From a virus, in IMG/VR virus record IMGVR_UViG_3300010334_000182, positions 1 through 31,257 of that record: a stretch of DNA of 31,257 bases; one strand, 5' to 3'. The translations under genes and the position numbers were made by a program. Position 1 is the first letter of the stretch, and the number at the start of each line of letters is the position of its first letter. This document shows, in pieces, positions 1 through 7,300 of the stretch. A model generated the notes under the pieces. That model was not told the origin of the DNA and did not search any database. It saw only the letters and a list, made by a program, of their open reading frames with translations.

Positions 1-1
1 A

Positions 2-889
2 AAAACTGATCAACTAGCAAAAGATCAACGAGACGTACTAATCAATGTGTTAGATTTATATATTGATAAAATGGTACAAGATGACTTAGCTAGTGCTAAC
101 TTACCTAGTGCTGTAACTCAAGAATTATATGCTAGTTACATCAAGTCTAGTGATAAGTATTTAGTAGAACTACAGCACCGTGTTACAAATCAAGGTACCA
201 CAGCTGCTGCAAGTAGAAGTATTACACTTGAGCTTAGCAAAATATTTGGTGTAACTGCAGAAGATTTACTTAAAACAGTAACAAGCTCACCAACAGTTGC
301 TGCAACTTTGCTAAAAACTGAAGGCTCTCCTAGTTTTGTAACTATTCTTGCAAAGCAGCTTGCTAGCGCAATGGCAGGCAAACCAAAAGATAAAACTGTT
401 TATAGCGCAAAGTCGGCACTTGTAGGTAAAAAAACTACCAAGATTACAAAACCAAAAAGCCATAAACAGGATATACAAAAGCTTAAAAAATTAAAGGAAG
501 AGCTAGAAAAAGTTAAGCCAGACCCTAGCAGCATAAAAGTTGCGGTAGACGTACCAGAATCATTAAATTTATTTAGTCTGCAAACTATAATAAACAGCCA
601 ACTACAAGAAACCATAAGAAAAAATATGGGCACTGGTAGAAGCAGTAATGTGCTAAATTATCGTAGTGGTCGTTTCGCAGCATCAGTTCAAGTGGAACGC
701 CTAACTCAAAGCCGCCAAGGCATGATAACTGTTTTTTATAGCTACATGAAAAATCCTTATCAAACTTTTGAACCTGGTTTTGCACAAGGGTCTCCAGAGT
801 CTAGAAGCCCCAAGCTGTTGATAACTAAATCAATTCGTGAAATTGCAGCAGCTCAAGTAACAAGTCAATTAAGGGCCGTAAGCGTATGA
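2..889 (+). CDS. Putative neck / head-tail joining protein (5' end cut off)
   Basis: The frame is open from base 2 to the TGA at 887-889 (295 codons visible) with no stop upstream, so the gene starts outside the window; the GTG at 47 is an internal codon or a weak alternative start, and no Shine-Dalgarno sequence is visible before it. Visible residues about 120-175 are Lys-rich, with a short charged helix likely to form a coil. The C-terminal 85 residues hold a compact domain with the motif NYRSGRFAASVQVER and then FEPGFAQGS. From memory, similar RSGRFA...FEPGFA sequences occur in phage proteins encoded just before the tail terminator (HK97 gp10-like or lambda Z-like neck/tail completion proteins). 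This is inference from position and motif; I could not compare structures. The stop overlaps the next start (ATGA), so the two are translationally coupled. Confidence 0.5.
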   Translation, partial: KTDQLAKDQRDVLINVLDLYIDKMVQDDLASANLPSAVTQELYASYIKSSDKYLVELQHRVTNQGTTAAASRSITLELSKIFGVTAEDLLKTVTSSPTVAATLLKTEGSPSFVTILAKQLASAMAGKPKDKTVYSAKSALVGKKTTKITKPKSHKQDIQKLKKLKEELEKVKPDPSSIKVAVDVPESLNLFSLQTIINSQLQETIRKNMGTGRSSNVLNYRSGRFAASVQVERLTQSRQGMITVFYSYMKNPYQTFEPGFAQGSPESRSPKLLITKSIREIAAAQVTSQLRAVSV

Positions 890-1323
890 GTCGTAGAACC
901 TCAATAGTTAAAGCATTAGTAGATAAAATTAATCTAATTGATGGTCAGCAACCATATCACATTAACTTATTTTCCAATGCTCATGCCAAGCTAAAATTTT
1001 GGGATGAAATAAATCAGTTTCCAGCAGTTTATTTAACTCCAGGAAGCGAAACACGCGAATATCTTCCTGGTAACTTAACTTGGGCTTACTTAGGTGTAAG
1101 CATAAAAATTTACTGCAAAGGCGAAAAAAGTAAAGATGATTTAGAATTTTTACTTGAAGATATTGAAAAAGTAATCAACAGTAACCGTGTATTAACTTAT
1201 GATACAGATTTCGGTTATCAAACAACAGAAATCTTAGTGATTTCAGTAACAACTGACGAAGGGCTATTAATGCCTTATAGCGTTGGTGAAATAAATTTAC
1301 AAATTCGCTACCAGTTAGTGTAA
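886..1323 (+). CDS. Putative tail terminator / tail completion protein
   Basis: A 145-residue protein starting at ATG 886 inside the ATGA overlap with the upstream gene; AAGGG at 871-875 is a plausible ribosome binding site. Size, mixed alpha/beta composition and position immediately before the major tail protein match the tail terminator (lambda U-like) that caps the tube after polymerisation and presents the interface for head joining. The N-terminal helix (residues 1-18) is followed by a strand/loop region containing FPAVYLTPGSE, a helix rich in acidic residues (DDLEFLLEDIEKV) and a C-terminal strand IRYQLV, an order expected for this fold. No catalytic motif is present. The identification rests mainly on gene order and length. 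A gp10-type joining protein is the main alternative. Confidence 0.55.
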   Translation: MSRRTSIVKALVDKINLIDGQQPYHINLFSNAHAKLKFWDEINQFPAVYLTPGSETREYLPGNLTWAYLGVSIKIYCKGEKSKDDLEFLLEDIEKVINSNRVLTYDTDFGYQTTEILVISVTTDEGLLMPYSVGEINLQIRYQLV

Positions 1324-1358
1324 CTATACCAAAGTACTCAAGCAGATAAATGTCTAGC

Positions 1359-1378
1359 AAAAATACTGTGGTATTTTA
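1359..1378 (+). other. Small AT-rich hairpin before the tail-tube gene
   Basis: AAAATAC (1360-1366) and GTATTTT (1371-1377) form a perfect 7-bp stem around a TGTG loop, 17 bases before the tube start. It is too A+T-rich to be a convincing terminator on its own. It may be a processing or 5'-end stabilising element for the abundant tube mRNA, but chance is possible in AT-rich DNA. Confidence 0.25.
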
Positions 1379-1394
1379 AAACAAAGGAAATAAA

Positions 1395-3383
1395 ATGGCA
1401 TTAAATTTAGCACGTAATAGTAGAGTATTCTTTACTACAAACGTAGACGCATACGGTAAAATCCCTGCAGTGGGATTTACAAGTGATAACACATTTGAAA
1501 TACAAGTTTTAGATGGGTTTACCTTCTCACAAAATACAACACAAGACACAGTAACACTTTCAGAAGCAGGTGGCAATCCAGTTCGTGGACAGCGTAGCTT
1601 TAACACTGCTTTGTCTCCAGCTGATTTTAGCATGAGTACCTATCTTCGCCCATACAATGCAACTACTGCAATTACTGCAGAAGAATCAGTGCTATGGAAT
1701 GCGCTACTAGACAAAGATGCTATTACTAATAGTTATGTTACTAGCACAAATACAGTTACTGCTGTATCAACTGCAGGCGTACTTACTCTAGGAACAGCTG
1801 CAAGTCTAGCAGCAGGTACTCTAATTAGTTTTCCTACTGCATGGATCGGTACAGGTATTACTGCAGGTGCAACTTATTATGTTACCACAGATACTACAAA
1901 TTCAACTAGTGCAACTATTAGTGCAACTAGTGGTGGATCAGCAATAAGTTTAACTACAGCACTTTCTGGTATTGGTACTAATAATACAGTAACTATTGGC
2001 AAAATAACTTCAAATACAGTTACGCTTGCTAATACAACTGCTGCACCAACTTATAGTTATGTTGGTTCAACAGGTGTTGGCACTGTTTCAATTGTTTTAA
2101 GTTCTCTTCCAACAGGTATTAGCAAAGGCGATATTTTAGTATTAGGTGGATTAGCTAGTAGTGATTCAGTTGCCCAAAAAACTGTTAATGCTTCAGCAAA
2201 AGTAGCTAGTGTTAGTGATAGTTTAATTACTTTGGAATTATTAACAAATACCTACTCTACTACTGCTCTTTCAGCTACAGCAAATACAATTACTGCTGTA
2301 TCAGCAACTACAGGTCAAATTACATTAGGCACAAGTGCCACTTTACCAGTAGGTACTGCAATTACTTTACCAAGTGGATGGACGAACGGTGCAAGTGGTT
2401 TAACTGCAGGTACTACTTATTATGTTAAAAGTGGCAGTGGAACCAGTTATGTTGTTAGTGCAACTCCTGGTGGAAGTGCTGTAACTACTTCAGCTGCTAC
2501 TAATATTAACGCTAGTAATAGTATAACACCAGTAGGTGGTTATGGTATGACAATTACTGCACCAACTGCAGGTACATATAAAGCATATAAATCAGCATGG
2601 GCTCCAGTAACAACAACAACAAGTTATGTTTCTACAGGTGCAAGTGATTTAAATCAACTACAAACTTTTGGTATGATTTTTGCAGTTGACAATGTGGTTT
2701 ATACACTAGACAACTGTGCAATGACTCAAGTTAGTATTGATTTTGGCCTAGATGGTATTGCAACAGCAGCTTGGAGTGGTCAAGGTACTCAATTAAATGA
2801 AAGTACAATAACTATAGCTAGTATGGGTTATAAAGCAAAACAAACTGCTGCACCATTTATTACTAATAAATTAAGTACAGCTACTTTGACGTTAAAAAAT
2901 ACTCTAGGTACTGTTGCAGCAGGTACTAGTTACACAGTAGCTTTAACTGGTGGTAACATAACAATTAATAACAATATTAATTATATTACTCCAGCTAACT
3001 TAGCAACAGTTAACGTTGCACAAACTTACTACACAGGTACACGTGCAATTAGTGGTACACTAAATGCTTACTTAAAAACAGGTAGTGGTGTAGGCGGTAC
3101 AGGTCAGTTGCTAAAAGATATGCTTGCAAATATTACAACACAAGCAGCTATTGAACCAATGTTTAATTTAACTTTAGCAATCGGTGGTACATCTTCAACT
3201 GCTCCAGCACGTGTTGAACTAGAAATGCCATCAATTACTTTAACTGTTCCAACAGTAGACGTTCAGCAAGTTATTTCAACAGCAATTAACTTCACTGCTG
3301 AAGGTCTTAGTACTGCTAGTAATGCTAACACTTTTGCAGTTGACGTAGCAAATGAACTAGCAGTTCGTTACTACGCAGCTTAA
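1395..3383 (+). CDS. Major tail (tube) protein, enlarged by inserted beta modules
   Basis: A 662-residue protein with ribosome binding site AAAGGA at 1383-1388 and ATG at 1395. Position between the tail terminator and the chaperone pair, and ahead of a strong terminator, marks it as the tube subunit that polymerises around the tape measure. Residues 1-110 look like a conserved N-terminal tube region (FFTTNVDAYGKIP, then RSFNTALSPADFSMSTYLRP), and about residues 385-662 resume with a compact domain (FAVDNVVYTLDNC, then FGLDGIATAAWSG) ending VANELAVRYYAA. Between them lie about 270 low-complexity Thr/Ser/Ala/Gly-rich residues containing two copies of one module (118-188 and 296-367, each with an ITAG/LTAG-TYYV core). 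Without the insert the protein would be about 390 residues, a more usual size for a tube subunit. The inserts probably project from the outer surface of the tail. No sheath gene accompanies it. Confidence 0.8.
   Translation: MALNLARNSRVFFTTNVDAYGKIPAVGFTSDNTFEIQVLDGFTFSQNTTQDTVTLSEAGGNPVRGQRSFNTALSPADFSMSTYLRPYNATTAITAEESVLWNALLDKDAITNSYVTSTNTVTAVSTAGVLTLGTAASLAAGTLISFPTAWIGTGITAGATYYVTTDTTNSTSATISATSGGSAISLTTALSGIGTNNTVTIGKITSNTVTLANTTAAPTYSYVGSTGVGTVSIVLSSLPTGISKGDILVLGGLASSDSVAQKTVNASAKVASVSDSLITLELLTNTYSTTALSATANTITAVSATTGQITLGTSATLPVGTAITLPSGWTNGASGLTAGTTYYVKSGSGTSYVVSATPGGSAVTTSAATNINASNSITPVGGYGMTITAPTAGTYKAYKSAWAPVTTTTSYVSTGASDLNQLQTFGMIFAVDNVVYTLDNCAMTQVSIDFGLDGIATAAWSGQGTQLNESTITIASMGYKAKQTAAPFITNKLSTATLTLKNTLGTVAAGTSYTVALTGGNITINNNINYITPANLATVNVAQTYYTGTRAISGTLNAYLKTGSGVGGTGQLLKDMLANITTQAAIEPMFNLTLAIGGTSSTAPARVELEMPSITLTVPTVDVQQVISTAINFTAEGLSTASNANTFAVDVANELAVRYYAA
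1746..1958 (+). repeat. Tube-protein module, copy A
   Basis: Residues 118-188 of the major tail protein. They align with copy B over the strings TVTAVS...LTLGTAASL..GT, then G-x-TAG-x-TYYV and GGSA. Similarity is visible at DNA level too (shared runs such as ttactgctgtatca). Copies are about 320 bases apart in the same frame. Confidence 0.75.
2280..2495 (+). repeat. Tube-protein module, copy B
   Basis: Residues 296-367 of the major tail protein, aligned with copy A: TITAVS...ITLGTSATL..GT, then GLTAGTTYYV and PGGSA. The spacing of the shared motifs is nearly the same as in copy A, which supports an internal duplication rather than chance low complexity. Confidence 0.75.
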
Positions 3384-3395
3384 TTTTTTTTTTAC

Positions 3396-3426
3396 GGCAC
3401 TGGACTGATCACCAGTGCCACTTTTT
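3396..3426 (+). terminator. Intrinsic terminator after the tube gene
   Basis: GGCACTGG (3396-3403) and CCAGTGCC (3412-3419) form a perfect 8-bp, mostly G+C stem around an 8-base loop, followed by TTTTT at 3422-3426. A run of ten T (3384-3393) lies between the stop codon and the stem. No consensus promoter follows, so it probably lets only part of the transcription through to the chaperone genes. Confidence 0.85.
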
Positions 3427-3461
3427 CTCTCCTATTATAACAATCAAAGGACAATTCCCTC

Positions 3462-3887
3462 ATGACAAACGCAGCAGTAAACCTTAAATCGCTATTAGTT
3501 CCTTCTAAAAGTGTAGAAGTAGACTATCCAGGTTTAAATGGTTTTAAAGTTAATGTTGTTTTCCTAAGCCGTGAAACCTTAGTTGGTATTCGCAAAAAAG
3601 CTACCAAAACTACCTTTAAAAATCGTCAACCAGTTGAAGAACTTGATGAAAAGTTATTTTTACAACTTTATGTAAATGCTTGTATTAAAGGCTGGTCAGG
3701 TTTAAAGCTTCGCTTTTTAGAAGAACTAGCACCAGTAGATTTAACTGGTCAAGATCCAGAAGCAGAACTTTCATACTCACAAGATGATGCACTATTCTTA
3801 ATGCAAGCCAGTGCAAACTTTGATGCTTTCATCAGCGAAACCGTAACTGAGCTATCAAATTTCACGAAGACCAGTACAAGCAAGTAA
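3462..3887 (+). CDS. Tail assembly chaperone, short form (lambda G-like)
   Basis: A 141-residue protein with ribosome binding site AAAGGA at 3446-3451 and ATG at 3462. It lies between the tube gene and the tape measure gene, where long-tailed phages encode the chaperone pair that binds the tape measure and recruits tube subunits. Residues 16-60 form a beta-rich N-terminal part (VEVDYPGLNGFKVNVVFLS), and residues 60-130 are helical and acidic. It ends at TAA 3885-3887, but 24 bases earlier an A AAT TTC heptamer (3857-3863) allows a -1 shift into the downstream frame, giving a 264-residue long form. Sequence conservation in this family is weak, so the call rests on position, size and the frameshift architecture. 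Confidence 0.8.
   Translation: MTNAAVNLKSLLVPSKSVEVDYPGLNGFKVNVVFLSRETLVGIRKKATKTTFKNRQPVEELDEKLFLQLYVNACIKGWSGLKLRFLEELAPVDLTGQDPEAELSYSQDDALFLMQASANFDAFISETVTELSNFTKTSTSK
3857..3863 (+). promoter_or_regulatory. Programmed -1 ribosomal frameshift site (A AAT TTC)
   Basis: The heptamer fits X XXY YYZ exactly in the zero frame of the short chaperone: codons AAT (3858-3860) and TTC (3861-3863) preceded by A. After slipping, both tRNAs can re-pair with AAA and TTT. The -1 frame has a TGA at 3848-3850 just upstream and is then open from 3851 through the second chaperone ORF to 4253, so the only productive window for a shift is 3851-3887 and the heptamer lies inside it. The fusion is 134 + 130 = 264 residues; junction residues read SNF then HEDQYKQ. 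This matches the lambda G/GT mechanism. No obvious strong stimulatory stem was identified downstream. Confidence 0.85.
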
Positions 3888-3916
3888 ATCATCAGCTAGC
3901 CAGCTACTTTCAAAAT

Positions 3917-4255
3917 ATGCAGGTTAATGTAACCAAAGATTCATATTTTGAAATATGCGAAGCACTAGGCACAGAGCCAGTAGAAGAAGAAATTCCTGTT
4001 GACTTTGAAGATTTACACGTGGATGTTCAGGAAGCTTTAGGTATATACTATAAACTTAAAGATGAGTGGGATACTATGAATGGTAATTATATGGGCAAAA
4101 GCTATGCTGGACTGCTTGATATATTTACCATACTAGAAGTACCGGTCCAAGATCACCAAACACTGTTTAACTTAATAGGTATTATTGATCAGCATAGATC
4201 AAAAGCCATAGCAGACAGTAAGCCAGACTCCAGCAGCAAATCAGCCTCTGTATGA
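3917..4255 (+). CDS. Tail assembly chaperone, T-like domain expressed by -1 frameshift
   Basis: The ORF from the first ATG gives 112 residues, but that ATG (3917) has no Shine-Dalgarno sequence upstream, and the frame stays open back to 3851. The biologically relevant product is therefore most likely the C-terminal part (130 residues from 3863) of a fused long chaperone, analogous to lambda gpGT. The T-like part is acidic (EEEIPVDFEDLHVDVQEALG) and has a helical segment around LLDIFTILEVP. Known role of the family: the long form bridges the tape measure and free tube subunits during assembly and is absent from the finished virion. The final codons form the left arm of the terminator and the TGA stop sits in its loop. 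Confidence 0.8.
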   Translation: MQVNVTKDSYFEICEALGTEPVEEEIPVDFEDLHVDVQEALGIYYKLKDEWDTMNGNYMGKSYAGLLDIFTILEVPVQDHQTLFNLIGIIDQHRSKAIADSKPDSSSKSASV

Positions 4256-4273
4256 AAATACAGGGGCTTTTTT
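4243..4273 (+). terminator. Intrinsic terminator overlapping the chaperone stop codon
   Basis: AGCCTCTGTA (4243-4252) pairs with TACAGGGGCT (4259-4268) as a 10-bp stem with one G-T wobble and loop TGAAAA, followed by TTTTTT at 4268-4273. The TGA in the loop (4253-4255) is the stop of the chaperone frame, so the last coding bases double as the stem. Confidence 0.9.
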
Positions 4274-4294
4274 GTACCTGAAAAAATTTAACTA

Positions 4295-4323
4295 TTGACA
4301 AAATCGCACCAAAATGATATAAT
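4295..4323 (+). promoter_or_regulatory. Consensus sigma-70 promoter for the tape measure gene
   Basis: TTGACA (4295-4300), a 17-base spacer and TATAAT (4318-4323): a full match to the bacterial consensus. The -10 is preceded by TGA, giving the TGn extended form. It begins 22 bases after the preceding terminator. The expected transcription start is near 4330, leaving a leader of about 45 bases before the ATG. Confidence 0.9.
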
Positions 4324-4374
4324 TAGGGTTACTACGAGTACCATATTTTGGTAAAATGCTTAACTGGAGATGTT

Positions 4375-7300
4375 ATGGCAATTCAAGAAACAATACAAGT
4401 TAATGTACAGTCGAACTTAGCAGAAGAAGAAAAACTAGCCAAAAGTATAAATGCTCAGTTAAGAGCAGCTGCAAACGTTAGAATGAGCGCACCCAGTTCC
4501 GCAAAAATGGCAGCTGCTAACCCTGACGGTACTGCCAGCCCCACTAACTTATCTCGCGGCATTGCTGGTCAAACTGGTGCATCAGGTAGAGACTTTGCTG
4601 CACAAGCTCAAGGCTTGGGCGGGCTTGTGCACGTGTATGCTACTTTTGCCGCTAACATATTTGCTGTATCGACAGCTTTTACAGCACTAAGCAAAGCAGC
4701 GGATACCACAAATTTAATTAAAGGTTTAGATCAACTTGGAGCAGCCAGCGGTCGTGCTTTGGGCGGGGTTGCCAAGGCAATGGTTATAGCTTCAGATGGT
4801 GCATTAAGCTTACGCGATGCCATGAGTTCAGCAGCGCTTGCTAGTAGCGCGGGTATGAACAATGCTAATATGATGCGTATGACTGAAGTAGCTAAAAAAG
4901 CTTCACAAGCGCTTGGTCGTGACATGGCTGACAGTATGGATCGTTTAACAAAGGGTATTGCAAAAACGCAACCTGAATTGCTAGACGAACTTGGCATTAT
5001 GGTTCGTGTAATACCTGCACAAGAAGCTTATGCACGTCAAATTGGTAAAACAGTAAGCAGCCTAACAGATTTGGAAAAAAAGCAAGCTTTTGCTAATGCT
5101 GTGTTGGAGGAGGGTGAAAAGAAGTTTTCGGCTATTAATATTGATGCCAATCCCTACAGTCGACTTTCAGCCAGCTTGATTAATGCTATGCAAAGTGCGC
5201 TAGAGTTTATAAACAAAGGTTTAGGCCCGATAGCTGGATTTTTAGCAAGTAGCCCAACTGCACTAACTGTTGCGCTAGCTACATTAGGTGCAGTATTACT
5301 AAAACAAGCACTTCCTGCACTTGGACAATTTAAAGAAGGCATGCAAAAAAGTGCAGACTTAGCTACAGACCTTGCCAATAAAAGAAGTCTAGCAGCAAAT
5401 GCTGCTAGAAAGGCTGAGTTTACTGCACTACAACAATCGCTTGAGAATGAAGCAGAAATAAAAACTGCTGCAGTTGATAAAGCTGAAGCAGCTGCGCGTA
5501 AAATTGCAGCTGCAAGTAGCTTTAAGCCCAGTAAAGGTGTGCGAGATATTCTGAAAAAAGATATTCGAGATGTAACACAAGATGACTTAGCAAAAATAGA
5601 AAATGTAGCAAAAAGTCAAGAAACTCAGGGCAGAACTGCCCTTGCACAATCTTATAGAAATTTAAGTGTTGCTGTAAAAGAGAGCCAAGCAGCAGAAGCT
5701 GCTTACGATAAACAAATAGCAGAAGGTACAAAACGTTTACAAGAACGTCAAGGCGTCATGACTGCAGCAGGCAGAGCTCAAGCTTTAGCAGATAGAGCAA
5801 ACTTAGCCGCAACAACTAGAGGTATTGCCAGTAAAGCTGCAGAAACTGCGTCAACTAGTGGCTTTTTTGCTGCGCGCAGAGAAAGTAATGCAGCAATAGC
5901 TTTAGCTCAGGCAGGTCCACAAACTAAACAGATAATTACCGAAACTGGAAAGCTTGAACAAATAACTGTGCCCGCCATGAGCAAAATGCGTGGGGCATGG
6001 ACAGGATTTTCAGCTAATATTAGTGCGGCAGGTAGTGCAATAAGCGGTTTTTTAAACTTTCTTGGTCCTTGGTCACAAGCTATTGGTTTGGCAGTTACTG
6101 CTTTTAGTTTTTTAAGCGATGCGCTAAGTAAAAACGGTAAAGCTGCTGCTGAGACTCAAATAGCTTTTGACCAGTTAGCCGAAGCGTCAAAAACAAGTGC
6201 TAATGTTTTTGATCGTCTTCAAGGCTTAGACCCTCTTGAACGTTTGTCTACTCAAAATATATCAGCAAAAAGCACGGCAGTTACTGAAACCGCTACTAGC
6301 ATTGAAAATGCTTTTAAGAAAATAACTAAACAAGCGGAAGATGCTAACTTGTGGGACAAACTTGTAGACACTGCAAAAGCAAATATTGGTTTAGGGTTAC
6401 TAAAAGACAGCTCTACCGAACTAGCTAACGCAACCGTAGAAAGTTTACGTTTAGCAAAAGGCACAGCCGCAGGTGCCAAAGCCGCTGAAGAATTATCAAA
6501 AGCCTTAAATATTGATCCAACTGATAAAGAAGCCTTAAAAAGCGCTTTAGGTGAGAGTCCAAAAAAGTTTTTTGAACTTGGCCCGCAAGTGGTTGAGATT
6601 ATAAAGAAAATGAGCACTGAGCTTAATAAAACCAGTATGGCTGCACAAAACTTTGATGCGGCTATAACAACTGCTAATAAAACATTTGATAATTTATTAA
6701 TTAGTATGTTGCCCACAGACAACGTAGCTAAACTAGGTTTTGAGCTTATTGATGTGGGCAAATCAATGGCAGATGCATTAACAGAGCCAGAACAAGCTAT
6801 GCAAAAGCTTGCCGATATTGCCGCAGACAATCAAAAACTAAGACTTTTTAGCCCAGAGTTTGCTGCTGATATTGTTGCAAATAGCAAAGATGTTGATAAT
6901 AGTATTAATAGAAATGCTAAACTGCTGGCAGCGTATCAGCAAGGTATTAAAGGTCAACAAGACTATATTAAAAAGCTAGCTGAAAACCGTAAAAAACTGC
7001 AAGAAGACGAAGAAAAGTATGGGCCTTTTGCCACAGTTTTGAATAGTCGCGCACTTAGTAAGAATACCGAGGCTACAGCACAAGCAAAACAAGATATTAA
7101 GCAACTGGAAAACGTGTCCGCACCGTTAGTAAAAAATCTAGAACCTTTTATTAAAAAATTTACTGAAGAACAAGATCAGGCCTTTGTTAGAGGTGCTAAA
7201 TATGTTCAAGATAGTATCGGCGATGGGTTTGCCAAAGCAGCTATTACAGTTAGCAAAGCATATGCAGAAGGTTTAGGTGGCACAATTGCTGGAATAGAAG

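Noticed and set aside
2685-2714. TTGACA inside the tube gene as a possible promoter
   Set aside because: No -10-like sequence at 16-18 bases; the hexamer occurs by chance in codons for Val-Asp.
3433-3441. TATTATAAC before the first chaperone gene as a -10 box
   Set aside because: No -35-like hexamer at the proper distance; the upstream region is the terminator stem itself.
4348-4374. TTG start 27 bases upstream for the tape measure gene
   Set aside because: No Shine-Dalgarno sequence before it, whereas GGAGA precedes ATG 4375 at a workable distance; the TTG also lies in a small leader hairpin (4339-4353).
6252-6830. Minus-strand open frame of 192 codons inside the tape measure gene
   Set aside because: Antisense shadow of an Ala/Lys/Glu-rich gene; no start signal or homology pattern and the + strand is clearly coding.
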